NCBI GenBank assembly: GCA_006386115.1
Contig: VFIW01000062.1
Span: 124,001 to 188,000 of the forward strand
Reading direction: 5' to 3'
Length of the DNA: 64,000 nucleotides
Source of the DNA: Globisporangium splendens
Lineage: Eukaryota > Oomycota > Peronosporomycetes > Pythiales > Pythiaceae
The position numbers and the translations under genes are program-made. The notes below the pieces were generated by a model. It saw nothing but the letters and a program-made list of their open reading frames with translations, was not told the DNA's origin and ran no database searches. The first letter of the stretch is position 1. The number at the start of each line of letters is the position of its first letter. Shown here in pieces: positions 9,943 through 21,344 of the stretch.

Positions 9943-12900
9943 CTATTGTCCCATCTCAATGATGAGAAAGTCCCGATTGGTGTGGGTCTTTCGCGTTGAG
10001 TGATTCCGGTGCACCGCGTCAAAGCACCGAGTGCACATCGCATCGCCGCGGCACTCGTGACACACGACGTCGGCGAGCGCATTGCGGCACACGATGCACT
10101 TGGCCGGCTGCACAGGCAGCTTCGCCCACGTCAGGAGGACGCTGTTGTCCTCCTGGCTGTCAAGACGGCACTTGCGCTCGTCGTCGGCGTAGCACGCGAT
10201 GTAGAACTGCGCGCCGCTCTCGCTGCACCGGCGCGTCGCAAAGTTCACTTTGCACTGTTCGCACATGATGAAATGCTTGGGTGGTGTCCATGACCACAAG
10301 GGAACAGCAGAACTACCGCCTTCTTGCGCGTCGTCTGGAGATACTGCTGCTGGTGTGTCGATGCGCAGGTAGTACGTATTGCCGTCGTCGTCGACTCAGC
10401 GCACCCAGGTCGTGGACTCGACGGGGATCAGAGGCTCGTCACTGCCGATGAGCTTTGGAGGTTTGCGTCGTGTCTCGACGCGTCTGGTGTTGAAGTACAC
10501 TTGATCCCCGGAGCTCGGGTCAATGCGCTTGACGAACATTGCGCGGATGACGCTGCGCGTGACCAGAAGTGCATAGCGACATCGGAAGAGACCCTGGATC
10601 GCGAGTGCGGCGTCGTGCTCCAGTTTATCGCGCGCCACGGCGGTCGCCTTCGTGTTCAATCCACTCAGCGCTGTGTCGTTCTGCTGCTGAGTGAGCACTT
10701 GCTCGGCGATCTCCACGCAATTGTCGAGCACGACCTCATCGCACACCAGCTTCTCGAACGTCTCCGTGTTCAGGTAGAACGGCTTGGCGAACCGGCCGCC
10801 ATAGTCTTCCAGCTGCAACTTCCAGCGACATCCTTTGGGGAGTACGAACTCGCGGTCGTCGCTGTTCTGCAGCATGGACTTCTGCATCACGACTGGATCT
10901 AGACCAAAGATGCGCGCGCCTTCCGCTTGGTACGCGGCTTTGCCTTCCAGCGTCGCAAACTACGCGAGCGTCGCGCTGCGCACATCCACGCGTAGCTTGT
11001 TGGCGATATGCTGCCACGTCACGTCCACTTGTGCGAGCACTTGGGCTCGGCGCTCTTGCTTGCATTGCGTGCGCGCGTCTTCTTGCTGCTTGAGCTTGCG
11101 TTGCGCGTATACGCGCTGCGTCACGTCCTGGAAGGCGCGTTGCCGCGCACGCTCTGCGAGTTCACGAGCCTGGACTTGGATCGCTCCACTGCGTGCATCT
11201 TCCAGCGCCATCTGTGTGGATTCCGCTGTGCTCCGCGCTTGCTCGTACAGATCACGATGCAGCGCTTGTTCGCGGATTTGTGCACCCGCGACTTCCTTGC
11301 GTCGACGGTAGTAGTAGTGTCAGTCGGCCATCGACGCAAGCAGCACTAGATATAAGAGAGAGAGAGCCATGAGGTCGCATGCGCACATGAAAATGACAGG
11401 CTAGTAGATAGAAGAACGCACTGTTTCGATGCCGCTTTGCGATGAATGTGGCCAGAGTCTTCTGCCGCGCAGCCTTGAGCGCTTTCTCATCCTGTTCATA
11501 TAAGGAAAGCGCAGCAATTCAATATTCCAACCGCCACAATCATGCACATATGCACCCATATCCACATTGCCTCGTAGTATTTGACGAGACATCTCCACGC
11601 TTTGCGTCTCCGCACGCGCTCATTATGGCGAACGCCTCGCTGCCACGCTGCTTGGTGTCCACATACCAAAGAGACACAGATACAGAAAGCGTACCCATCC
11701 ATACGTTCAACAAGTCAGTTCAAAGCGCACGCATATCAGACATCAGGTGCCAACAACGCACTTCAACTCGCAGCTGACACATGGATAACGTAAAGACGCT
11801 CCAGACTCGGAAGCTCCAGTGCGAGAGCGTCCAGCGATGCTGCACGCGCGCGATGGCGACCCATTCCCGCATTTGCTGTCTGCGCAGTCGCTGGTTCTGC
11901 AATGTGCGCACGAGTTTCTGCGACGAGCATGCGCGGAAATGCGCGTCCCCGCGTTTGCAGAGCTTGGCGTTGGCCACAAAGCGGTTCATGCGGCTTCGCG
12001 GTTCGAGTAGCCGCCAGAAGTTGACGGCCGCTTGCATCCGCACTTTGAGCTGCTCGTTCTCGAAGTGCTGCATCGCCTGCAGCGCGAGGTCGCGGTAGAA
12101 CGCGAGGCGCGTGTCGTCCGTGAGCCGCGTCCAGCATTGCAAGTGGATGGTCTCGAGAAAGGCGGCACGGGTGTCCATGTAGGCGAGAAAGGCGCGTTCT
12201 GTGATATACAAGCCACCATCGTTCAAGTGGAGTAGCTCTTGGAGGAATGGCAGTAGACGTATCTCGTCCGTCGCGCCTTCGCATGCCGTAATCAGCATTT
12301 GTCGAAGCTCACTCTTGAGGATCGCTTGTTGGCCGCTGCTTCCGCTGTTGTTGCTGTTGATCACTGTAGAGAACTGGTCAAACCAGAGCAGAAGCATCTT
12401 GCGCGTGGCAAGCTGCCATCGATCGAGCACAAACAACGCACAAAGCAGCTCGCGAATGTCCACTCTCAGCGCGCAGTCGGTGCGCTGGAACGCTTGAAAC
12501 ACGCTCTTCAAGCGCGTCGTGACCTCAGCAAACCGCGATGACTGCGCATCGATACGCAGTGCATTCTGGAGCGCGATCTCGAGCTGCGTGAGCGTGACGT
12601 CGGGGTTCGGGAATGCGCGACGACACTCGCGGATAAAGTCACCTAGCCAGGCAGGTTGTATTGGTGGTGATGCGGGACTCGCAGGTGCAAGTACGGATGA
12701 ACTGATAGACAATGACGCCATGTTGCGCTTGACCGAGGCTGCTGCCATGACCTCGCATGTGATCGCATAGAAATTGCGCACGTGGTGCCACCGCGTGTGG
12801 TACAAGAAGCTTCGCTGCTACTCCTGCTGGTTCAGCACGATCTGCACGATGGCATCGGCATCACGCACGCACGTCAACTCTCGCAGTTCCTTGAGTCTCT

Positions 12901-13175
12901 CCTTACCTCGTCCGATCGGTGTGGTCGCTGCTGATACTGGTGAAAGCGGTGGCGAGCGAATGCGCTTCTCGACGCAGGCCGACAACGGTAGTCGGCGATG
13001 AGATGAGTGGACACCCTCCAGCTTCAAACGTGGCTTCAGCATCCCATCAGATTCTGCTAATGACGAGTTCTTGGCGGTGGAAGCGGCGTTTTTCCAAATA
13101 GTCAGCCTCCAAGAAACGCTTCTTCTCCCAGACGATGCCATAGCCAAGAAAACGAGAAAAGCAAATCCGAGTCAT
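9943..13175 (-). pseudogene. IQ/WW/B-box protein gene with four in-frame stops
   Basis: A long minus-strand coding region reads as one protein apart from stops. From 5' to 3': 13175 to about 13050 (MTRICFSRFLGYGIVWEKK), a frame change near 13050-13080, then a long helical, Trp/Arg-rich part (12817-11720, 361-codon ORF). Small exons follow around 11.55-11.67 and 11.40-11.50 kb, then 11.35-10.4 kb, which holds Arg/Gln coiled coil, an IQ-like AIQGLFRCRYALL and a WW-like SSGDQVYFNTRR. The 3' part has a Cys/His-rich double zinc region of B-box type (CIVCRNALADVVCHECRGD). In-frame stops sit at 12818-12820 (TAG), 11320-11322 (TGA), 10960-10962 (TAG) and 10396-10398 (TGA). All four are one C>T or G>A step from Gln, Trp or Arg codons. 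A recent pseudogene is likeliest; sequence error or readthrough remain possible. Confidence 0.7.
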
Positions 13176-14005
13176 GGCTGACCTCGTGTTCGATGCAGCG
13201 ACTTCAGCGACCTCAGCAGCAGCTGATAACCAAGAAGAAGAGAAGTCGTCGCATGTGTTTGGCGCGATCCCGTACGAGCGCGTACTCTCGATCGCCGAAT
13301 GCAAGCGACTCGAGAGATCCGAGCAGCGTCTTCACGACCGACTGGACCAGATCGTCCACCTCTGGGTTCGAGATGCACACTCGTTTCGTCATGGCCGACC
13401 CAGTGATGTGCACGTAGCCAAATGCACTGTGGTTGTAAATGTGATCTGGATGGTGCGGCTCGTGATTGAGAGTGTGTTGCCTTTCTTTTATAGTCCTTCG
13501 TTCTCGCTGCGGCTTCATCTGTCGCTCCCTATTGCAGAATCGCGGGTACGTTGTCGTTTTTGGCTTCTGTGTCGGATACACAACACACACAATGCATTTA
13601 TAAAGCGAGAACACGACATTGATTCCCTGTGTAGGACATGATCCAGGAGCAGTTCGCGCACCTCTCGGCGTACAACGAAGCAGCCGACGGTGCACTGCAT
13701 CTCGTGCACAATGGTCGCGTGCTGGAAAACGGCAACCAATTGGCGGAGTACGTCGTCACATCCAAGTCGCCGAGGTCATCGGTACTGGAGAAGCGTGCCG
13801 CTGGTCACGCGCTGTGGTTTCGACCGTTTGCAGGTACGTAATTGCGCGGAAAAGGATGACCTTCTGGGACAAGTACTAATACGCTCTGACTTACTTGCGG
13901 GTCATGGGCAACATGAACCTAGGCATCATTTGGGTCGTCCCCTCCCGCTCTCTGCGCTCCACGCCCATCGAATGGGGAAACGGAGCCTTCGTCTCGCCAT
14001 CATAA
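13174..14005 (+). CDS. Hypothetical protein, three exons
   Basis: I do not recognise this family. The model has exons 13174-13545, 13635-13833 and 13923-14005 with GTACGT donors and TAG acceptors. Phases close exactly to 217 aa. The first 60 residues are acidic/Ala-rich. Then comes a charged stretch (CKRLERSEQRLHDRLDQIV), a hydrophobic segment near residues 85-115 (VVVNVIWMVRLVIESVLPFF) and a mixed C-terminus containing IIWVVPSRSLRSTPIEWG. Its ATG overlaps, on the opposite strand, the first in-frame ATG of the broken IQ/WW/B-box gene, so the two share a start region. Confidence 0.6.
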
Positions 14006-14172
14006 CACAAACAGCAATGCCATAGCAATCACAGCCAGCGCAGCAGCAAAGCAAGTGATGGTGTATCTATTACCGAAAATGGGAGCCTACGTGCCGCTTG
14101 ATAAATATTCCTCTTCCCTCCTTGTAGACACACCGTCGCCCAGGTATTTTCTTCTCACGTGAAGCATTTTCT

Positions 14173-15216
14173 CTAGCGCAGCAACCCCCTTGTCTCGGTC
14201 TCCGCGTCGCTGTCGGAATCATCCTCGGAATCGCCATCTTCCTCACTCTGGTCGTAATCGTACGAGCGGCGGCGCTTGCGCTGGCTCCGTCTCCGTCGTC
14301 GGCGATCGCGCGATTTCTGGTTCTTCTTCTCCGGTGACATGTACGATGGTCCCACGAGCAAGCGGCCAAGACACGGGATCAACAACTCGCAGCGGCAACA
14401 GCAGCGGTACAGGAAGCTCTCGTTGTCGCCGTGTTTGCGGTGGCGGCTCTCGCGGTCTTCCTGCGTCTCAAACTTGTCGTTCAGCGCCGTGACTTCGACA
14501 CGCGCCTTGAGCTCCGGCACACGCAGCATCTCACGCACGTCGTCGATCATCACAGGCGTCGCGTAGATGTCGAGCGTCCACCGCGCGATCGGCTTGGCGC
14601 CCGCCGTGCCGTACAACTCGGCATACAGCGCATACACCTGCGGATTCACGCCGCTGTCAAGGTACAAACGCACAACCACACACGCATATTAGCCACATAC
14701 AGACGCATATATTGACTTCGTATGCACCTCCATACGCATATACATACCGGTAGTGCGTAGTGGCGACGAGACCTTTCTTCAGACAATACTCCTTTGGGTC
14801 AAAGAGCGAGTAGTTGGTGAGCGGCCCGGGCTTGACGACGGGACAGTCCGGGTCGTCCTCGCTCAGGATGTACGCCATCCACGCGTCCAGCCAGCTCGTC
14901 TCAATGAGGATCCACGCGTCGCCGCGCTTCAGCTCGCGCGTGTCGTACTGCAGGATCAGCTCCCGCTCCTACACATTCGCCCATACAATTCCACGTATTA
15001 ATAAAGTCACACGTTCATGTTGAAATGCCGCTTTTGTCTTGCGGAACGTACGAGACGCCGGCGCTCCTCTGCTGGCGGGCGGCCGAAGATGACGCCATTG
15101 TGCGCGGGCGAGAGGCTGGCGCTAGCGTCGAAGCCGCGCTCCAGGTCGACGTCCGAGAGCTCCACCTCCGTCTCCTCCTCCTCGCTCGATGCGCGGCGTC
15201 GCCAGAGCTTCATCAT
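14173..15216 (-). CDS. DUSP-domain protein with basic C-terminus
   Basis: Three exons: 15013-15216, 14748-14968 and 14173-14653. Joins are in phase and total 301 aa. After an acidic N-terminus, residues ~68-165 match a DUSP domain (domain of ubiquitin-specific proteases): GDAWILIETSWLDAWMAYI, then PGPLTNYSLFD, then LKKGLVATTHYRGVNPQVY. No protease catalytic domain follows. A ubiquitin-like stretch may follow (WTLDIYATPVMIDD), then a Cys-rich patch (CCCRC) and a highly basic-then-acidic tail (RRRRRRSQRKRRR then SEEDGDSEDDSDSD). That tail suggests nuclear targeting. Stand-alone DUSP proteins may act as ubiquitin-pathway adaptors. Length and role compared with other oomycete copies are unknown to me. 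Confidence 0.8.
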
Positions 15217-15569
15217 CTTCTTGTGTTTCTTCTACTTTGTGTGGCTTGTTTTGCGGGTTATTTTTGAGAAATGAGCACTGAAATGTTGCTTGAAGGGGGC
15301 TGAGTGGGTGGGTACACTTGCGTTATGTGGTTGGGTTACGCTTGAACACGTAACCCCTTTTGGCAAATCAGAGGAACCTGTATAATAATTAGGAAGGTGG
15401 GTTGTTGATAAGCATAGCTTACTAAAAAAGGTTTTATCCTCAGCGAGAAGGTATTGATACCAAACATATACCACCGTACTCTCTCAACGTCTACTCCATC
15501 ATTTGACTGGCGGCATGGACGTCCTTTAGAACCCCGCACTTTCAGATCTCCCACGTGCACCCAACCAGA
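15217..15569. other. Intergenic between divergent genes
   Basis: Holds the 5' regions of the DUSP-domain gene (minus) and the PDCD2-like gene (plus). No further ORF or repeat stands out. Confidence 0.5.
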
Positions 15570-16959
15570 ATGAACCGCGCGAGCATGGGCAGTGACTCGG
15601 ACGACGACTTGGACGACGAGTACGACGACGCGCAGGACGTGGAGCTGGGCTTCGTGGCCAAGGTGCAGGACGCCGACGCACTGCCTCTGCTGCTGCACGC
15701 GCAGCCGGACTGGAGCCAGTGGGACGGCGGCAAGGTGGGCGGCAAACCCGTGTGGCTCAACCCGCGCACGGTGCCGACGGCCGAGCAGCTCGCGTGCGCC
15801 GAGTGCGGCCTCGCGCTGTCGTTTCTGCTGCAGATCTATTGCCCGCTGGACGACGTGGACGACGCGTTCCACCGCAGCCTCTACGTGTTCTGCTGCCGCC
15901 AGGCGGGCTGCTCCAGGCAGGGCAACGGCAAGGTGTTCCGCGCGCAGTTGCCGCAGCGCAACGAGCTGTACCCCGAGGAGAGCGGCGTGACGCACTTTGA
16001 GCCGCCAGTTTCTCATGAGGCGCCGTCGTTCTGCGTGCTCTGCAACCAGCGCGCCGTGTTCACGTGTAGTGCGTGCCACGTCGCGCGCTACTGCTCCAAG
16101 GAGCATCAGAAGGACCACTGGAGCCGCGGCGGCCACAAACAGGACTGCGCGACGTGTCTCCAGGAGAATAAGCTCATTGAGACCGGCGTTGAGGATCTCC
16201 GAGCGAAGGGGTCCAAGTGGGTGTTCCCAGAATACGAAATGGTCATCGACCACGAGCCCGATGCGCGCGAGGCTGCGAACGAGTACGTCCCCATTCTCTT
16301 ATTATTCTCAATGTCCTAGGCGATGAACCGATTAATGGCTTCTTTGTGCGCGTTGTGAACTTGAAGGCATGAAGCAAAGCTGCTGGCGGATTTCGAAAAG
16401 AGTGGGTATTGCTGCTGCCATTATATGCACACACGCAATGATGCGAACTAACTCTTTGTGTATTTGGTTCATAATAGACAAAGCTGCCGCGCAACGCAGA
16501 GCCCAGCAGGATGGTGAAGAGAGCGACGTGTTTACGGACGACTCGGAGATCGACATCACGCAGCGCGAGCTGAACGACGCCATCGGCTCGAGCCAGGACC
16601 AGGACAAGCACTACATCCGCTTCCTCACGCGCGTCGAGCTCGCCAAGGACCAGGTGCTGCGGTACTCGCGCTGGCACGAGAAGAACGTGCTGTGGGTGCA
16701 CTCGAGCGGCATTTTGGAGGACGAGAATGCGATTCCAGCGTGTCCACACTGCGGCGGCGAGCGCAAGTTCGAGTTCCAGGTGCTGCCGCAATTGCTGTTC
16801 TACCTGCACGTGGACCAGAAGAGCTCGCTGAGCGAGATCAAGGAGAAGAGCTGCGAGTGGGGCACGCTCGCGATCTACACGTGCGTGAACAGCTGTCCAG
16901 TAGAGACCAAGTACGCCGAGGAGTTTCTGCACTACCAGCCCCCATACGCCGGTGCCTAA
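15570..16959 (+). CDS. PDCD2: PDCD2-like protein with MYND zinc finger
   Basis: Three exons, 15570-16282, 16367-16401 and 16478-16959, close in phase to 409 aa. The first ATG (15570) follows a GTG-only extension. N-terminal residues ~20-140 form the PDCD2_N fold (CAECGLALSFLLQIYCPLD). A MYND finger spans ~152-190 (CVLCNQ, CSACHVARYC, HKQDC). The C-terminal PDCD2_C domain (CPHCGGERKFEFQVLPQLLF, then WGTLAIYTCVNSC) is complete. Family members are chaperones for ribosomal protein uS5 (RPS2) in 40S assembly, shuttling between nucleus and cytoplasm. The 35-nt middle exon is unusually small, but its splice sites (AAG acceptor, GTGGGT donor) are needed to keep the frame. Confidence 0.92.
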
Positions 16960-17301
16960 GCGACCTCAATAGAAGACTTTGCATGCCTTTTGTTTTTTTT
17001 TGAGCACTTGGTACAGTAGAACAATGTTCCAGAAGCTCCACGGTCCTCACTATCTGAGGAGCTCGCGTTCGAGGTACTTTTGAAGCCATTTCGATGCACG
17101 TCAATGCTGCAGCTGCCACTTGATGGTCAGCAAGTGCTCTTCCATCGGATCTGATAGTATGATCTGGTCGCGCGCAGCAGCCTGCCGAAGCAGCGTGAGG
17201 CTTCCTTGGGATCCTCAGATAGAGAATCGACACGCGGTGCGCAGAACGCATAGCTTAGAGGAGAAAGAAGCCTCACTTTCACGCCTGATTGGCAAAGCGC
17301 C
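16960..17301. other. Intergenic; possible coding remnant on minus strand
   Basis: On the minus strand between about 17040 and 17210 one frame reads like protein (SLTLLRQAAARDQIIL, then MEEHLLTIKWQLQH, stop, RASKWLQKYLERELL). It is interrupted by TGA and has no start or splice support. It may be a gene remnant. Nothing else is supported here. Confidence 0.25.
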
Positions 17302-19082
17302 ATGTCCTCATTACGCGTCCGAGCGCAAAACAAGGCAAGTCAAACCTCGATGTCCCATGACACCACTCGGATACAGCACACACTCTCTCATTAGTTCATC
17401 CATTGTGCATCGTTGCTCGTAGCTTTTGAGCACGATCGGTGCCGCCAAGCCGAGCAAGAATGTGCAGTTCGATATGGCGTACGCTGGTTTCGAGAAGACC
17501 CACGCGGGAATCGTCGAACTGGACGCTGCGCTGCGGGGCTTCATCATCTCGCTTCGAGGCTTCCACACCTCAGCCCAGGCGCTCGTCCAAGTGATCGACA
17601 ATGCTGCAGGCGGAGGAGCGAACACTGACTCTGGTGGTTCTTCTCCGTCTTACGAGATGAAGCAATTCGCTGGCGCCATCAAGGCGTCGTTCGTGAAACT
17701 GGACGGTCATTTGCTCGACGAGACCGTGGCGCGATACGAGAAGCGCATACTCAAGCCGACGCTCGGATGGCTCACGCGCGCCAACACCATCAAGCATCAG
17801 GTCGCATTGTTCCACAAGGAGAAGACGCTCTTTGACCACCACACGCGCAAGGTCATGGCTTTGCGGGAGGCACGCGATAAACGCGCTGCCGCTGGCAAGC
17901 CCGAAAAGCCCAAAGATGTCGAGAAACTCGTAAGGGTACGTCCAGTAACTTTCCCAATCGTTTGTAGCTCTTCGTTGTGACACCGACTGAGTGAGTTAAA
18001 CTTGTTGCAGAACGAGCAAAAGTACGCGGCGATCACCAACACGTACGCCAAGACCTTGGACCAGACGATCGCGAACCTTCGGGACTTTATCAACGCCCGC
18101 GACGAGACCCTCACGTCCATCTTGCATCGCGTACGTCGCTGTCATTATCGTGGCAACCAACTTGCCTGAGTCAACTCACGCTTGTCGTTCTTCTGTTTTG
18201 TATGTAGTTTTTGGAACTCCGCAAGCAATACGCCCAGCAAGTGTATGAGGAATCGCAGAAACTCCCGTGTACCGAGAAGAACGACAGCTCGGTTGCTGAC
18301 GCGGTGCTGGGCAAACTCGAGTCGCTCGTGACGAGTAGCCGTCCAGGTGTCAAGGGAACACCAGCAGCGCCTACGCAGGAGGAGGTACGAAGTGCAATCT
18401 CAGCATGGCGCATACAGGTTGGAACTTCGCCTGGTAATCTGGTTGTTAGTTCACAGCACGTGAAACCAAAGGAAGACGCTGACGTCCCTGTGCAGAGCTT
18501 TTCATTTGAGAGCTTTGTCGGCGAGGCGCCTCCGACAATTCACAATGAAGCCGCTGGTCATGATGCCACTGAAGACGAAAATGCTGGTTTCAACGCCTAC
18601 CAGCCACCTCCTCCACCACCGCCAGCACTCGCGTCACCACCCAGCCCCGACGGATTTTTTACTGACGCGTTCGCGAGTCCGCGGTCGGCATCCATGTCTC
18701 CATTGGCCTCCACAACGCTTTTCGCAGTCCATCAAGTCCAGACAACGCCACCGCCTCCCCACCACCACGTACCTCGTCCATGTCGATGATGCATTCGACG
18801 ACTGCGTCTGCGCCATTCTCAGCGTCCTGGGACGACATTTCATATCCGCCGAAGCCGTCGGCACCTTCGCCACCGCCGTTCGCGTCCAATTTCAATACGA
18901 TGCCGGCGACAGGGTCGTCGTTTTCCGCCAACCCGTCGTCCTGGGGAGCGTTTGACGACGTCAACGGATCTCCCAGCACTGTGGCACCACCAAATGGCGG
19001 TAGCGCCGGCAATCCGTTTGCCTTCCAGACCAATTTCGCCGATCTGCGCCAGAACGCACTGGGTACAGCACCACACCAATAG
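17302..19082 (+). CDS. BAR-domain protein with Pro/Ser-rich tail
   Basis: Membrane-curvature protein. Proposed exons: 17302-17334, 17423-17935, 18011-18130 and 18208-19082. The first intron would be GC-AG (GCAAGT...TAG), because the frame opens just after TCGTAG with no nearby ATG. The join reads MSSLRVRAQNK then LLSTIGAAKPSKN. Residues ~12-260 are a helical BAR-type bundle (MAYAGFEKTHAGIVELD, ETVARYEKRILKPTLGWL, NEQKYAAITNTYAKTLDQ, FLELRKQYAQQVYEE). The tail is Pro/Ser/Asn-rich with FDD and NPF (AGNPFAFQ), a motif bound by EH-domain endocytic proteins. Between about 18690 and 18735 the coding sense moves from one frame to another. This could be a 44-59-nt intron or a one-base indel, so the tail model is uncertain. 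Confidence 0.72.
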
Positions 19083-19195
19083 CCATCACATATAAAGCTA
19101 CGTAGAGAGCCAAAATCACCAAATGGACGGAGTTTTCGTATTGTTTACTGCTTTTATAGTCTCTATTACCTTCTTCTTGTTGGATTCTTGTGGCT

Positions 19196-20873
19196 TTATT
19201 GCAGCACGTGATGCAAGTGCTTCTGTCGCGTCGCTCGTAGCTCCTCATTTTGCTGCAAGTACTTGTCGCTTTGCATTTCCTGGAGCCGCGAGACGGCGCG
19301 CTTGAACGCGACCTTCAGGTCCTGGAGTGCGCACAGATTCTGGATTTGCAAGCCCGCCATTTTAGCGGGGTTGTACGCGCCGACGGGGCCGTCCCAGGAG
19401 CTCGCAGGAGGGATGCCCTGCGCCACACTCGCCTCCAGTTGCGCGTTCTTGAGCTTCGCGGCGTCCTCGGGCACATGCGCCTGCTGATCGATGGACGCGT
19501 CGTCAAAGTTGAAGATCTGGCGCGTTGGCACGGCCAACGAGCACAAGAGCTTCGTGCGGTGCTCATAGAGTTCGTCGATCAGCAAGATAAACCTCCGCGC
19601 TTGGTCGTGCTGCTCCATATTCAGGCTCGGCACTTCTTCAAGCACTACAGCACTAAAACATTCACAGAGCGCTTTGTAATCGGCGGCGCCCTTTTCCGTA
19701 TTGCAGAGCTCGTCAAACGTGATGCGGCAGACGCCGTTGCGTGCACCGCGGACGTCTAGGTGACGCCCCATCATCACCGGAATCCGCAGCCTTTCCTCTT
19801 TCGCATCAGAGCCATTGGACTTCAGTAGCTCCTGGTACTTTGCCTCGAGTTGAGCATTCGTGGCGTCGTTCAGCGGGTACAGGAGCAGATTTCTGTCCAC
19901 GCTATCGTCCTTAGCGGAAGAAGACGAGGACAACAGCATGCGGTAGTCGACATCCGAATTGATCTCAACCACTTTCGTGTGGCACGCCAGTTGGTCCAGG
20001 AACGGCATAAAGTACTCGCGGTTCGTGCCATCACGATACAATTCCTGTTATGCGATCGCACAGCGTCATGATACGTCACAATTCAATGGAACTCTTCGAC
20101 TAGCAAGAGAATGACTTGGTACGTACGCTGGGCGGGGTATTGGAGGTCGCGATCATGACGACGCCCTTGCGGAAGAACACGCCAAAGAGCTTGCGCATGA
20201 TGAGCGCGTCAGCGATGTCGGTGACCTGGAACTCGTCGAAGCAGAGCACGTGGCTCTCGTCCGCGATCTGCTCGGCCACGCGCGTGATGCCGTCCTTCTT
20301 CGGGTCCAGGTCGATGTTCCGCTGTCGTCCGAATGTCTTCAACTGGTGCTTCTTGTGCACCTGGATGCGCTCGTGGACCTCGAGCATGAACTTGTTGAAG
20401 TGTACGCGGCGCTTGTGCTTTGTAGCCACGTTCGCGAAGAACAGGTCCATGAGCATCGACTTGCCCGTGCCCACGCTGCCGTGGAGGTACAGACCTCGGG
20501 GCACCAGAATCTGTGGCGGAGGTGGCGCGGCAGCCTGGGTCTTGGCGGCTTCACCAGCACTGTCACTCTGCTGCTTGGAGTCCAACTCTGCAGCAGCATT
20601 GACGTCGTCTTTGGCTTCGTACTCCTCCCATACTGGTAGCGCATATCCGCGGAGCTGAGTGTGCAGCTTGTCCAAGTACTTCTTGAGCACGTGCGCCTGG
20701 GCGTGGTCGTGCGTGACGCTGCCCTGTGCCACGAGCGACGCGTACACCTGCGACGGCGTCTGCGCGTCGCCAGTGGCGTCACTAGAAGCAGCAGAAGAAG
20801 CAGACGCAGAGGTGCTGCGGCGCGTAGAGCGCAGCGATGCACCGCGACGACGCAGCAGCGTCTGGAGCAGCAT
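19196..20873 (-). CDS. AFG1L: AFG1-like mitochondrial AAA+ ATPase
   Basis: Two exons, 20127-20873 and 19196-20044, with donor GTACGT and acceptor CAG, giving 531 aa. The ATG at 20873 was chosen because the upstream frame begins only with GTG. The N-terminus (MLLQTLLRRRGASLRSTRRS) is a typical mitochondrial presequence. Walker A is GLYLHGSVGTGKSMLMDLFF and Walker B is VLCFDEFQVTDIADALIMRK. IATSNTPPSELYRDGTNRE is the family sensor-1 region across the splice. AFG1/LACE1 handles degradation of unassembled nuclear-encoded respiratory subunits and works with YME1. The last 60 residues form a basic coiled coil (QEMQSDKYLQQNEELRATRQ), longer than in yeast Afg1. Confidence 0.93.
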
Positions 20874-21328
20874 TGCGAGTCGTGGAGTGAGCACGAACTG
20901 TGTTGATGAATGTTGGTTACGCCTTTATAACGGGTAGAAGGGTTGCTGAATGGGATACACGTATTAAAAAGGTTTATTTAGACCCATAAATAGACTGGTA
21001 AACACTTTATGATATGTAAAAAGGTCTATAGATTTTAACAGAGAATGGAAAGATTTTTGATGGATGTGCTCACAGACGCGAGCCACAAAAAGCCTCCCTA
21101 GCAGTATTTGAAGGGCGTAATAGTCAAGTGCGATGCCCTCGCATAATAGTCCGTGTTAATGGAGCGTCATGCTGTCCATCGATGCCCACCATTGCGATCA
21201 AGTTGAGTGAATTAATGGCACAAATGCAGTTTGCTCTCTCTCTCTCTCACGGTGTTTCCTTGTGTGTTTCGCGCTTCTATGGCATTAGAAGCACCAGTTC
21301 GCAATCGAACCTCATTATCATGTCCAGC
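20874..21328. other. Intergenic upstream of retrotransposon copy 2
   Basis: AT-rich near 20950-21060, with a CT run at 21235-21249. A continuous ORF runs from here into the element, but only because the frame happens to be open. No domain is seen before 21345. Confidence 0.5.
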
Positions 21329-21344
21329 AGCCTACCTCAGGTTG
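21329..21344 (+). repeat. Target-site duplication, left (copy 2)
   Basis: AGCCTACCTCAGGTTG, 16 nt, is repeated exactly at 23909-23924, directly bracketing retrotransposon copy 2. Confidence 0.9.

Noticed and set aside
9943..13175. Reassignment of TGA/TAG to sense codons in this genome
   Set aside because: Many complete genes in the window end in TGA or TAG at conserved C-termini, so a general code change is excluded.
15336..16253. A 305-codon minus-strand ORF
   Set aside because: Antisense shadow of the PDCD2-like gene; Val/Leu/Arg-rich composition typical of reverse frames, no domain.
21128..21344. ORF start upstream of retrotransposon copy 2, as if the element had a longer 5' end
   Set aside because: Homology to copy 3 starts only after the target-site duplication; the upstream codons are host sequence that happens to be open.
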